A DNA stretch of 64,000 nt, from contig DF239938.1 in NCBI GenBank assembly GCA_000507305.1, forward strand, positions 29,348-93,347, read 5' to 3'. Source of the stretch: Breviolum minutum Mf 1.05b.01 (taxonomy: Eukaryota > Sar > Dinophyceae > Suessiales > Symbiodiniaceae). Below the pieces are notes generated by a model that saw only the letters and a list, made by a program, of their open reading frames with translations, was not told the DNA's origin and did not search any database. Below, one piece after another: positions 22,676 to 33,659 of this stretch (position 1 is its first letter; the number at the start of each line of letters is the position of its first letter). The position numbers and the translations under genes were made by a program.

Positions 22676-23023
22676 GGCCGTGTCGGTAACGGCCCGGGCG
22701 ATCTTTACATCTGGGTCACACAGACGTCATCGTCCTCATTTTGGCTCATAGCTTTAAAGTCTTCGCTCATTAATTTTGACTGTAGGACCAATACATCATC
22801 CTTTTCAGTCTCATGCAAAAATCAAATCTTTACCGATGAAATACCGGAGAACTCCAGGTAATTCATGACAAAGTTTCTACAACGTCTTATAGGACTGAAG
22901 AACTTCAAGTCCATGCGTGTTTGAATATCGAAAACATTCGACCTAACGCATCTACGGAGACACTCACAAGTGGGTGAAACCTACGCTACGCCCGGCTCTC
23001 ATGTTTTCTCCTCAATGAAATAG

Positions 23024-24421
23024 TTATCCAGGATAGTATGCCCAATTCCGATTTGCACGCCTTGACCAACCTCTATTGCCGCGAGATCCTCCTCTGCCAC
23101 GACCCTTGTTCCAGTTGTCTTGTTCCCACCCTCCCCATTGGTTCGATTGTGGATTGACCGGGGTTTGCGATGATTGTGCAGGTTCATTGGTGGTACTCTG
23201 ATCATCTGCAAAGGGGTCGTGCCCTCCACTCTCATCTTGTCTTCTAGCTGGTAAGGGTGGAGGAGGTGGATGTCTTGTCGTCGATGAACTTGACGACGGC
23301 ATTGTCTTGGGTGCAGGTGACTGAGGTCGAGATTTTGATGCTGGTGGTTGAGACTTGGGTTTGGCGCTCGCCCCCACGCTTTCACTCTTTGGTCGAAGGT
23401 CGACGTTGGGTTTCTCCATTGGTTCATCTGGCTTCGGTGGATCATACTGCACTCCTCCGGGCCCATAAACTTTTGGAGTCGTTGTTGGAATTTCTTCACC
23501 ACCATGGGCAGCTTCGCTTGGTCTGGAACCAGAACCAAGGTCGCTTTGATCATGTGGTTCTCCCTTGGGCTCAGGTTCTGCATATTTCAATTGTGGAACA
23601 CTCTTTCGGTAGCCCTCATTCTCGACAATCTGTCGAAACAGTTCAGATTTGCCCTCCGTCAGATTCTTTATACATTTTGCACTTAAACCGTGAAGTTCAG
23701 TGAATCCATATTGATGAAGGAGCAACACTGTTTCTTGATCGACGATACCATTCGTCGGATCTCCGATCAAGGCCTCCATGTCGATAGACAGATGCTTGTC
23801 ATCGGATGGGATTGGCGAGAGTATTGAGAAAGTCTCACATCCAGAAACGAGCTTCAATATTTTGCACATGGTTGTGTAACTCGGGTCATTCTGGATTAAC
23901 ACCTTTTGGGCTACCTTTTCCATAATTTCAGCAGTACCCCCCAGGTAATCACGCCTCGTCTTCTGAAGAAGAGTTTGCGCTCTGTTATGTTCGATCATCT
24001 TACTCAAGTCTTTCTGATCCATGCCGATCCTATAGATTGCCCATCGGATCTTATGAATCAATCTGTGGACTGCATATGCTCGAGTGGCGATATGGCTACC
24101 ACCATGCTTCATCTGCTTTTCGTAAGTTTTGATCGATTGGAGCCTTTGGATGTACTCCAAGTCTGATAGGGCTTTTGGCTCTCCAGTCATTGGGTCAATG
24201 TCTTTGACTGGATAGTCCTTGCCTGTGACATCGGGCCTATACCCGTTCTTCCAAATGGCAATTCTGCCTTTCCTATCAGTTGCGACGTTGTATTTCCACC
24301 AGGTGTTCATATCTTTATTGATGCGATTCATCAATTGGACCATTAAATACTTTGCCGCTTGGAGGTTACTGTCGACACACATTGCTCCCTCTTCAGGCAA
24401 TGTCAAGTCTCTTTCGAACAT
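23024..24421 (-). CDS. Gag-like ORF2 of the LTR element (RGG-tailed, Pro-rich)
   Basis: 465 codons from an ATG. The first ~280 residues are helical and charged with no recognised motif; they include NTWWKYNVATDRKGRIAIWK, ATRAYAVHRLIHKIRWAIYR and DQETVLLLHQYGFTELHGLS. Residues ~285-430 are low-complexity Pro/Ser/Glu. The C-terminus is a basic RGG-type tail (GRGRGGSRGNRGWSRRANRN), which is expected to bind nucleic acid. With the LTR context, a capsid/nucleocapsid role is the natural inference. Its ATG overlaps the end of the upstream frame (24403-24816) in a different frame, so either the two were one protein split by an indel, or they are translated by frameshifting or reinitiation. I see no slippery heptamer at the junction. 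No protease or polymerase motifs follow. Confidence 0.7.
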   Translation of the reverse strand: MFERDLTLPEEGAMCVDSNLQAAKYLMVQLMNRINKDMNTWWKYNVATDRKGRIAIWKNGYRPDVTGKDYPVKDIDPMTGEPKALSDLEYIQRLQSIKTYEKQMKHGGSHIATRAYAVHRLIHKIRWAIYRIGMDQKDLSKMIEHNRAQTLLQKTRRDYLGGTAEIMEKVAQKVLIQNDPSYTTMCKILKLVSGCETFSILSPIPSDDKHLSIDMEALIGDPTNGIVDQETVLLLHQYGFTELHGLSAKCIKNLTEGKSELFRQIVENEGYRKSVPQLKYAEPEPKGEPHDQSDLGSGSRPSEAAHGGEEIPTTTPKVYGPGGVQYDPPKPDEPMEKPNVDLRPKSESVGASAKPKSQPPASKSRPQSPAPKTMPSSSSSTTRHPPPPPLPARRQDESGGHDPFADDQSTTNEPAQSSQTPVNPQSNQWGGWEQDNWNKGRGRGGSRGNRGWSRRANRNWAYYPG

Positions 24422-24816
24422 GGAACCTCTTCCTGTGTCTGTTCTTCCTCCTTTGTTTCTTGGGGAACTTCTCTCGCAAACGAAGTCTCGTCCTCTTTCG
24501 ATTGCTCTCTCTCTTGGCGCTTTTGACGCTCTTCGTCTTCTTTCATTTGCCCTTCGAAGTCCCTGTCTTCTTCTTCGATCAGTATTTCTTCTTCCTTGGG
24601 CATCTTTTCAAATGCCTCTTGCGCCCTTCTTCTTGCTTCACGGGCACAACTTCTGATCTTATCTCTGTTCCATCTGCTCTTTGGTATGGCGCTTTCAGGG
24701 TTTGTCTTCTCATATCTCCCTGCCGACCAAAATTCTGAATGACACTCCAAGCACAATGCAAGTATCGATGAGCTTTCACTCAGGCAGCATGGACATTTTC
24801 TGTTGGGATATCCAAA
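24403..24816 (-). CDS. Gag-like ORF1 of the LTR element (zinc ribbon + acidic coiled region)
   Basis: Open from the palindrome centre to a stop at 24403. It starts GYPNRKCPCC and continues LCLECHSEFW, a CxxC...CxxCH arrangement typical of a small zinc ribbon. A basic segment (SRWNRDKIRSCAREARRRA) and a long Glu/Lys/Gln-rich, coiled-coil-like stretch follow. No good ATG precedes the Cys motif: the sequence upstream is the inverted copy of the same gene, so the true N-terminus appears to have been lost or displaced. It overlaps ORF2 by 19 bp in another frame. Confidence 0.6.
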   Translation of the reverse strand, partial: FGYPNRKCPCCLSESSSILALCLECHSEFWSAGRYEKTNPESAIPKSRWNRDKIRSCAREARRRAQEAFEKMPKEEEILIEEEDRDFEGQMKEDEERQKRQEREQSKEDETSFAREVPQETKEEEQTQEEVPCSKET

Positions 24817-24978
24817 CAGAAAATGTCCATGCTGCCTGAGTGAAAGCTCATCGATACTTGCATTGTGCTTGGAGTGTCATTCAGAATTTTGGTCGGCAGG
24901 GAGATATGAGAAGACAAACCCTGAAAGCGCCATACCAAAGAGCAGATGGAACAGAGATAAGATCAGAAGTTGTGCCCG
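24641..24978. repeat. 338-bp near-perfect palindrome within the LTR element
   Basis: Bases 24641-24809 are the reverse complement of 24810-24978, with a single mismatched pair near the centre (24805/24814) and no spacer. The right arm is an inverted copy of the start of ORF1, placed between the primer-site side and ORF1 itself. It could be a self-primed reverse-transcription product or an assembly/sequencing hairpin artefact. Confidence 0.9.
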
Positions 24979-25009
24979 CACAACTCTCTGGTTCGACTGT
25001 TGAAACAAT

Positions 25010-25024
25010 TTACGGCTGATAACC
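25010..25024 (-). other. Possible primer-binding site
   Basis: In element sense GGTTATCAGCCG follows the 5' LTR directly. It resembles the initiator-Met-type site TGGTATCAGAGC with an extra T and altered 3' bases. The assignment is weak and based on position. Confidence 0.35.
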
Positions 25025-25246
25025 TGTCAAGGGATATGACACCGATATATCTGCCTATAATGGTCAGTATCGTAGAATGAATACAATGCGATAGACGTCA
25101 AGCAGCTCACACTTCGCTCTTTTTGGACCTAACCTCGCTACGTAAGAAAGGTCGGTGCCTTGAGCCAAAGAGGAAAGACAGGACGTCATATATGTGCATA
25201 TTATGCACATATGTATGGTTCATGTATGACACCAGTTCTGTTAACA
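25025..25246 (-). repeat. 5' LTR of the retrotransposon
   Basis: 222 bp, identical by eye to the left copy. In element sense it contains TTTGGCTCAAG (complement of 25159-25169). Confidence 0.92.
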
Positions 25247-25361
25247 CAAAGACATTACCTGTTTGAAAATCAAATCCAGCATTGCGCAAAAATCAAATAT
25301 GTTCTAGAACATGCAACTACTTCAACAAATATAGTACATAAATAGCCAGTATGCATAGAAG

Positions 25362-25500
25362 CTAAAACAAAATCTCTTGCGTTAGGGAAGTTATGATCAC
25401 CGCAACCAGCACACCCTTCCAATGCAGCTGGGAAGCTGAAGAAGGCCCGCTTACATTGCTGATCGCTGACTCTTCATCCGACGTCATTTCCGGCTGAACT
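25362..25500 (-). CDS. Terminal exon with C-terminal membrane helix
   Basis: The exon starts after a strong acceptor (GGTTGTCTCACAG) and ends at a TAG. It encodes VQPEMTSDEESAISNVSGPS, then SASQLHWKGVLVAVIITSLT and QEILF. The acidic Ser-rich segment plus a C-terminal hydrophobic helix suggests a membrane-anchored protein. Upstream exons of the same minus-strand gene may be among those at 26.6-37.5 kb, but phase was not traced. Confidence 0.5.
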
Positions 25501-25947
25501 CTGTGAGACAACCACAACCAAAAGAAAAAAAAGGGAAAAAAAACGTCCGTTGGAAGACCTTGACAGACATGGGAAGATGACTTATTGAGCTGAAATATCC
25601 AGTATCTGTTTGAAGTGCCTGTTGCTGCGGCGCGTGAAAGGGTATAAATCAAAAAAAATGGTATCTTTATTCTTTATGGTTCAGCGTAGAAAGTATATGA
25701 TATCTCTATCTAATAAAATGTATCCACACAGTTGTAGGCATGACATATCAGTCAGATACACACAAAACATCAAAACCACACCTCAAAAAGATTCACTAAA
25801 AAAAACACATTTCGCATCCCATGTAGATATTTGGTTGCTGACTTGTCCCTTAAAAAGATGTACAGTACCTCAAATATACTCTTCACGCAAAGTTGGAAAA
25901 GCTGGATTTTTTCTGAGCCAATAAGGCGGCGGATTCACGAAAAACAG

Positions 25948-26062
25948 TACCCTCCCTCCCTAAAACTAACAGTTCGCACCTGAAAATAAGCCTTCCGTGT
26001 AGTTGGCACCCTTTGAAGCCACCATTTTTGCGGGTAGCATCGGAAAATTTTCAGGGAGGGTA
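25948..26062. mobile_element. Family I TIR element, partly decayed
   Basis: The left end TACCCTCCCTCCCTAAAACT pairs with the right end TTTTCAGGGAGGGTA. Both ends are TA. Confidence 0.55.
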
Positions 26063-26639
26063 CCTTTTGATCATGCCCTTTCTCCTTTCTGATCTGAAAA
26101 ATTCGGCAATGCCATTGTGATCAAGAAACAGCCCATGAGGGAGATTGGTCAAGCTCACCCTAAGAGCGCTATCTGGGTTAAAGTCCAAGGACCCCTGAAA
26201 AACTGTGGATGGAAAAAAAATGGTGAACCCAAATCAGCAGCCCAAAAAAACTGTGGAACCAGTCGCTTGTTGAACCAGACGAGAACATTAAGTTGAGCCG
26301 AATACGCATGTTTTTATCCAAAGCTCTTTGGACATGCCAAATTTTATCCAAAAAAACCTCACCTGTTTCAAACAGCTACACTGAGGTCGGATTCGGAGAC
26401 TGAAGCTCGGGTGTAATTTTCCTTTTCACCACATCACTGGAGCGTTGATCCTCCAGGTTGAATCCCAGCACGCTTAATTTCTGTCTTGGTGAGTAGCATT
26501 GACAACGACGCATTGAGGACACACATATCAAATCATATCAAGGCAGTTTTTTATAAGGACAAGGAAGTGTTAATTTCCGGAGGCTAATTTTGTTGAAGAA
26601 AAACGGACTAAAACGAACTACAGTACTGTTTTTCATCTT

Positions 26640-26829
26640 CCAAAAAAAAAACATGGCTGGTCCCTGATCAATCTGCTATAGTCTGTCTTATCATCAAGAA
26701 CATGACCCATAGAAATACAAACTTCACACCTTCGAATTTCCAAAATTCGATCCGAAGCGCCCCCTCCTATGTCCACCACCAAAGGGAGTAAGCTCCAGGT
26801 TTCCCTTCCAAAATTCAGCATGGAAACCA
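26640..26829 (-). CDS. Candidate exon, unrecognised gene
   Basis: About 60 open codons include MVSMLNFGRETWSLLPLVVD, IGGGASDRILEIRRCEVC and MGHVLDDKTDYSRLIRDQPC. The composition is convincing for a soluble domain and no competing plus frame is as good. Splice sites are not fixed. Confidence 0.4.
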
Positions 26830-27562
26830 TGTGATCTTTTTTTTGAGGGCCTTGGGTTTTGTGAACATACCACCGGTAAATAGCACACATGTCACATATA
26901 CAAACATATAATTATATTATTATGTATAATTGATATAGAAAATGAATTATGTGCAGCCCACTGGGTTCCATGAATTCGAGTAGATGTCTTTTGCTAGTCT
27001 TTTTTTACTTGTTGATAACACCTTGGCTACTGGGAAAGTTATGGTCTCTTCCGGCGGTTTGTTGGTTTCTCATCCTTTTTTGACCTCCAGCTGAAGCTCG
27101 AGTCCGTCGGCTGGAGCGATGAAGCTGCAGAAGAACTTGGAGGGGAGGGAACCGGGCTGGATGGTTTCTGTTTCAGTAAATAGTTGAAACAAGTACATAG
27201 CTGCTCGCAGCTAAGATCAGCTAAGCTCAGTAACTTTCATGCATACCAAGTTTATTCAGCAATACTGATTGCTACTAGCCATTTTTCTGCAAAAACTGGA
27301 AACCACCAGTAGCCTCCCTGTCAATGATTCAGAGGAAACAAGGTTCTCCTCGACTTGTGCCCAGGTAATTTCGACCCAATGCAGCGCGGGAAACACGAAT
27401 CTAAACCATCAAGTAGACAAACTGGCATAGCTCTGACCCTTTTTACTGATTTATTGTTGGTCTTCTTCCCCACATTCCCCAAACAAAAGGGGGCAACGCA
27501 TATTATTTGAGCCTCTCTAACCTCTCAAACAAACCAATGAGTGGAACTGGTCATACTGAGTG

Positions 27563-27725
27563 TCAATATCTACTTGCAGCTGCTTCCTCAAACGGATAGG
27601 CCCAGCAAAGGCTTTTAATCCTTTTCACGATTGTTGGTTGGATTGACCCATCCAAGCAGTTGGCGTTTGTCAACTCGATGGCCACGGTTCCCGCGAGACA
27701 GCCGAGATTTGATTCATCTGATTGA
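27563..27725 (-). CDS. Candidate exon, unrecognised gene
   Basis: The minus frame encodes SDESNLGCLAGTVAIELTNA then NCLDGSIQPTIVKRIKSLCW and AYPFEEAAAS before a stop. The plus strand is also open. It is perhaps an exon of the gene ending at 25.4 kb. Confidence 0.38.
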
Positions 27726-27929
27726 TTTATGTATGAAGACACCCAAATGTTTTTCCTTCCCAAATCTGTGGTACTACTTCCTCGAAGTTTTGTTTGCGTC
27801 ACTTCACCTTCAACCGTTCCGCCAAGAGCTGTTGAATCTCTCCGGGAAAAAAAAAGGTTGCACTTCCGACAGGAACAGAGCTGCGTGATTCAAAAGAAAC
27901 GCAGTCAATGCATTGAGCTGTCTTTTTAG

Positions 27930-30400
27930 AGCATTCCAGCAAGGCTGCATGACTTTAAAGAAATGCAGTCACCCATGCCGTTGTTTTCAGACCGGCGGCA
28001 CCGTTTTCTTGGGTGATGTTTTGCAATAAGGCTTTGCAATGTTCTCGAAAAAATCAGTAAAAGTGACAGTGAGGACTTTAAAAAATAACGCAAGCACAAA
28101 TTCTTATCTGTTTTCCTTCCTTTGTTAGGAAAACGCGAAGGGAGACTAGTGAAAACTGGAGAGTAAAGATGTACACAATTCCCAAATGAATCTATCAATA
28201 TCATACATCATACCATTATCATGCATTAATTCACTCAAAAATAGCTTCCAAATGATCATCCTCCGGCTTTACTAGTCAGTTTTTTTCTCAAACCTGGCTA
28301 TTTCTTACCAAAATACCCATTTCAGCCGCTTCCAAAAAAAAATAATACAAAACTTCCATTTTGCTGTTTGAGTTGTTGACACCAAGCCTTTGCTTGAAAA
28401 CCGAGTTTCGGTTTTCCCAGGGGTCACACGGTGACCCACATCCCCCAGGCCCGCGGTGATTTGACAAAAGCTGCAGGATTCCCCGGACTCGTCGAGGCGG
28501 CAAGGCCAATTTTGATGAGACCTGTAAAGTAGTAGATGTACTTGGAACCCAAATTACCCTTGTTTTTTAATTGGAAAGGACCTTCTTTTCAAGGCAAAAC
28601 AGTATCTAACAGTACGATATACAACATTGCGAGCATGCGGAACCTAGATTCCCCAAGAGTAGATACCACGATTTGCATCACGCAACCACAAATTTGATAC
28701 GTGTACCACAACCTTTTAAAATTCATAGCCTAGATTTACAGCTTATGTTTCCACAGCATCTGGCTCTTGAAATCAAAAATCTCTCCCAAGAAAAAAGTGA
28801 CCAAAACATTCTCCAAAACATATCCTAAACGTGTTGGAGAAAAAAAACTCGGAAAAAAAAAGGCATTCAAGACCTTACCAACCCGCGAGGGGTGCTGAAA
28901 AAGCAGCTTGAAGCAGCTGGTGAAACTTCTAATTATCAAGCCAGCTATCTCTGTTTGGGCTATCTCCATGGGGAAAGGGTTGGGGCGTCCCATGTTTCAA
29001 CCCTTGAAATCATTTCATTGAAATGAAAATTTCATTCTACCCACACTCGTCACTAAACTCGCGTTTTGTTTCACCATGAAGTTGGCTGGATGAATGGGAG
29101 TCGGGAGTTGGAGAACTTGTCCCTCATGACATGTTATGTCTGGTTCTTCAGAAATTCCGTTTTGGCAAAGCCTACAAGAATTTGAAAAACCATACGAGGC
29201 GGACCACTGTTTGGAGCTGGAAGATGCAAAAAAAAATCGTAGGAACCACATTTTTGTTCACCTCCATGGCATCTGAAAAAATCACATCCCAACTCTTTCC
29301 CCCTTTTTGGGAACCCCCCAAAAAAAAACGCGACTCGGTGCCATTGGGGCACTTACTCCATTAGGAGCTCACGCCAATTTTCCCAGCGATCCAAACGACG
29401 GTGACCCGTCATCGCGGCGTTGTAGTGCTGGGTGAACCAAACCTCGGGGTCGTGGAAACTTTCGTCCCCTGAAAAAACCCACTAAAAGTGGAGTGACTTC
29501 CTCATCCTAGAAAGGTGACTGTTGGGGGGGGAGCATCCCAAGATGTTTCATCCAGTTAACTGGATATGAAAACTCCTGGAGAATGAAAAGGAAATTTTGC
29601 TGGAAGAGATTTCTTGCCAAAATGAAATCTGGAAGGACCTCAAAATGATGGCTTTGATTTTTTTTTGGCTTGCGCTCTTCTGCAATACTTGTTTAAAATA
29701 TCAGGTCATTCTTGGAAGAAATCCGTCGAATCCTTAACCATCCGAAAAAAGAGTCAAACAAATCCCTCTGCAATTTTCGTCCCCTGTCACATCTTGATTG
29801 CTGTGCTGACGCGGGCACATGTTCCCATGTTGGCATATGCACTCGAGCATTCGGTGCTGGGGCATCATCAATAAGTACATGACCTCAGGTTGAACGGTTG
29901 AACGCCCATGAATCATCCATGGATAAGTTATATTTACCTACCTGGAACCCAAAAACCCCGGTTTTTGATTGGAAAAAGTCTTGTTTTGGTGGGTTGACCC
30001 TCAAAAATAGAGGTCATTTGGGTTCAGCACACCGGATCCATGTAGGGAAGAACATGTAGGGTTTTTTGACCTCCCCCCATTCATTGAATTGATTTCCAAC
30101 AAACGCGCCGTCCAAGTCTAGTTCCTTCAAATGGTGGGTACTTCCAACCTGGATGATCAGTCAGGTACTACTCCAACCTGGCAAAATCCCCCATATCCGT
30201 CTTGGAAAAGGAAAAACGCCTGAATAGCCACTAAAGATATTAAAACGTTCTTTCCGCCATCCCAATCACAACCACCAAGCTATAATAAGCGTGATTTGTA
30301 AGTGAAGATGAGGATGTGGATTGCCTGAAAGCAAATGTGATCACCTCTTTCAATCAAAACTTGCTCTGGACGATGGTCCCATTGAGGCCGAATTTAATAC
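27930..30400. other. Long stretch without firm genes
   Basis: A GC-rich patch at 28390-28510 is open on the minus strand in two frames (RRVRGILQLLSNHRGPGG and an alternative), so an exon there is possible but unassigned. No inverted-repeat element was recognised. Confidence 0.4.
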
Positions 30401-30625
30401 AGATCGGATCCGGTGTCAAAATCACATGACCCAAAAATTGATGTTGGTTTCCTACTCAAATCGACTCAAATAGACCATTTGAAGAGCTTGCAAGGTGTAC
30501 GGCAAAGTTTTACAAAACCACGGGATCCCCGTCTGCTTTCACCATCCCAATTCGTGACCTCCGTCTGCATCCAAGATGCCAAGAACCAAGCCTCAAATCA
30601 GCTGGTTTCATGGAAGCAGGTGTTT

Positions 30626-30632
30626 ATGATGC

Positions 30633-30666
<34 letters not shown>
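30626..30666. repeat. (GAT)n microsatellite
   Basis: About 13 GAT units just left of a family I element. Confidence 0.9.
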
Positions 30667-30667
<1 letters not shown>

Positions 30668-30678
30668 TTTAAACCCAC

Positions 30679-30785
30679 TACAAAAATTAGCATGCCCCTT
30701 GAAAAGGGGCCATCTTCAAAGGAAATGTCATCTTCCAACCATCAATTTTCTTTTCAGGGGATATGTTATAGTTTTCAAGCGGGTA
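30679..30785. mobile_element. Family I TIR element
   Basis: The left end TACAAAAATTAGCATGCCCC pairs with a right end containing GGGGATATGTTATAGTTTTC and GCGGGTA. The core CATCTTCCAACCATCA is the reverse of the conserved family core. Confidence 0.6.
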
Positions 30786-32443
30786 TTATTTCGGGGTGCT
30801 TCTCCCACACACGAGAGTCCGAGAGGCGTTCTTTCGTGCCGAAGAGGCAGGGTTCAACCACCACTGTTGAGAAACATTGGAGCTAAAGAAGAATCAAGAT
30901 GCTAACACCCCATTTTTTGGGCCACCTTGCACTGTGCATCTATCTCGGATAGATAATTCACCAACGCAAATGATTTGCCATTTTTGAAGTTGGTTTACTG
31001 TTTACGTGTTACAAAGATACACTCCCACGTCGACGTCTACGTTGATACTACTAGTTCCCCGGCTCTACAGTAACCAAAAAAAAAGAGAGAAACGTTTCAG
31101 TTTCCGGAAAAAACAGTAACTAATCCCACGAATCTGATAGGAAACTCAAAGAAAACCGAGCTGCTTTTGTCACTGGTGATGATCATGCGTTTGACCCAAG
31201 CATCACCTTTGTCATGGGCGACCATGAACTTTTTGAACCGTCAAAATCAAAACTGGTTGGTTTTTTTGCCCTGGAAAAAAAAAACAGGCGAAACTGAAAG
31301 GGAAATGTCCTAAAATTACCAAAACCAACCTTTTCAAAGGCATGAAAGGTGAAAAGTTGAGCACATCCACCAACATGATACACAAAAAAAACAAACACAA
31401 ACCTTTCAGCCTCAAAACTACATCTTGGAAGACATTTTTCTCAAACTCTGAAGATATCTGAAACGGCTGAAGGATAAAAGGTATAGCATACTGTAGCAAA
31501 AGACAAATGTAATCAAACGGTATCTGACACATTTGTGCGAAAGAACTTTACAAACTGATACACCTTTTTGAAACATTTGATAGTGATGCAGTGATGACTT
31601 ATATGCAGCTTTGAATTCAGACCATCTTGAGACAAATTAAATGAAACATTCACATGTCCTTTTCTAAGTCGCAAAGTACTGCGTTTGCTCTGAAGGGATT
31701 GGATAGATACTGCAAATTGCTAGCCAGGTATGCAATTTTTAAGGCAGCTCCAATTTCCACAAAAATGGTGAACATGAAGAGCATACAGAACTCATAAGAC
31801 TTCATGAAATGTGTTTGTCCTTAAACTTCATTTTGTGGCATCTCGACGACTGGCCTTGTCAAAAGAGGTCAATCGAATCATGAATCCATCCAATTCAGAG
31901 ACTAAAATTGATTGAAATCCCACCAGTTGACAAATACAGGCAACCCCTCTTGCAAATGGCATGTTCTCCATAGCTGGTGGTTCATGGTTCACTTCTGAAC
32001 CATACCAACAACAAGTAGCTGTTTGTGATTCCATATCCAAAATGGCCGGGCTTTACAACGGCTATCAAACCTCTTTGGTTGATTATCCCAAGAAGTTAGC
32101 ACCAATGACTTCATCTTCGCCAAGGATTAGTCTGAAGATCTCTTGAAACGAAATAGATATACTTGTCTAACCCTACAAATTTTAGAACTTCGTTAATGTT
32201 TTTGATGCCTCAGCTAAGTTAGAACAGATTATCACCACTCTCAACTTTTGGCGGCTTTCGGTCGCAACGTGGCGATAAAAGTCACCTACAAATGTGATTG
32301 ATTATGATTCATGTTCATGTTGGTTGGTCTGTCCCAACAAGAGAATCAATTTCAATTTGACACGCCGAAAAAAATGTTTGGCGAAGCATTTCAGCGAATG
32401 ACACTATAAGGATGCATGATTTGAAACAGATTGAAACGGATCT

Positions 32444-32551
32444 TGTTTCATCTGTTTTCAGTATTGCAACTGGGAGATTTGTCATATTTGCTGAATGCAA
32501 TTCCCAGTCACCATCATCTCCGAAAACCTCTCTCACCCACTCCGTTTTCTC
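32444..32551 (-). CDS. Internal exon, unrecognised gene
   Basis: It begins after a textbook acceptor (TTTTCTGCCTACAG). The frame reads EKTEWVREVFGDDGDWELHS then ANMTNLPVAILKTDETR, an acidic soluble segment. A GT within the frame (CCCA|GTTGCA) could be the donor, so the 3' limit is approximate. A plus frame exists but lacks comparable splice support. Confidence 0.48.
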
Positions 32552-33659
32552 CTGTAGGCAGAAAACGGATGATTTTAAAAAAAAGCAGGCTTGGATTTGC
32601 AAATGCTTTTCACCTCCATGTAAATTCACTGGATCAGAACAAAACCACACAAATCAATGAAGTATCTAATTGAAAAAGTATAGTTTATGAATCAATCAAG
32701 CCATTATCTCAAAAAGTGTCCACTGACATTGGCTATTGGGCTTCAAAAGGCAAACCCTTTCAACTTCAAGGGCAAAATCTTTCAGAAACTGACAAGTTGC
32801 ACTACACAACACAATTCCGCCGAGGATCAAGGTCTTCAAAGAACAACTTGGTAAGTTGCAACACGTTGATGTTTAAAACCCCTTGGTTTTGCAGGCCCAA
32901 AAAAAACGTACTGTTGATAGTTCAGACATCTTGCTAGGAGGTTGAGCCTGGTAGTAATCATCATGTATACAGAATTTAATGCACCCCAGCCGGATTTCTG
33001 AACCATCGACCGTTTTATTGCATTTATTTGGAACACATTACTGTACTTTGTATCATCTCGTTATTGATTTCTTGATCCCTAAATAAACCAGCTTTTCCAC
33101 AAAGATAAGCCTCCCAAAGTGCCGAATTTGAAATTTCCACAAATTCCTTGTACAAGCTGGGCCGGATCTGGGTAAACCCTAGGCCCCAATGTTTAACGCA
33201 GTGGGGTGCTTCACTTGAGATAATTGATTTGCAAATATCAACTAAACATACATCATGGTCATACTGTCGATCGTGCAATTAACTCTGTTCCACAAAAGCA
33301 GGGATTTCTACAAATAAATAGAACTGGTCCACGATTTCAGCCATCAACATGTTCTTAACCTTCCATAATCCCTTCCTTTGGTCAATTTATTGATTTACAG
33401 CCAAAAATAAAACCACCCGTTGGTGTCGGCAGAGTTGATTGGATTTTTCTCGTGGTTTTTCAAGACACGACCTGTTTCCCCTGGTGGTCCTGAGAGCAAA
33501 ATCTGCTTCGGCCCTGGGCTCACAGAAAACCACTCCAAAACAACAACTTGGATGAAGGAAACCAGGGAAATATCGCCATCAATCATCAACATCAACCAGA
33601 ATTGCCCATTATGGGATGACATGCCCCAACATCTTTGCAAAAATCTTTGTCAGGATCAC

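Larger units (their letters stand above)
22446..25246 (-). mobile_element. Young non-autonomous LTR retrotransposon (2801 bp)
   Basis: Two identical 222-bp direct repeats bound the element, beginning TGTTAACAG and ending CCTTGACA in the minus sense (TG...CA ends). CAAAG lies immediately outside both ends (22441-22445 and 25247-25251), a 5-bp target site duplication. Orientation is minus: a purine run (GTGGGGGG) abuts the inner edge of the left LTR as a polypurine tract, and a primer-binding-like sequence follows the right LTR. Inside are gag-like frames only. No reverse transcriptase, integrase or protease motif is visible, and only about 350 bp remain after the last frame, so mobility would need enzymes in trans. 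Identical LTRs imply a recent insertion. Confidence 0.9.

Noticed and set aside
22736..22747. Plus-strand CATTTTGGCTCA match to the spliced leader
   Set aside because: Antisense to the element and lacking the leader's 3' AG. A 12-base match is not significant in 64 kb.
22999..23583. Second minus-strand frame of 194 codons inside the LTR element
   Set aside because: Overlaps ORF2 in another frame; its His/Gln/Arg-rich composition is a shadow of the Pro/Ser-rich part of ORF2.
24803..25003. Plus-strand frame with the CPCC...CLEC motif
   Set aside because: It is the inverted duplicate arm of ORF1 of the LTR element, not an independent gene. It ends shortly after the palindrome.
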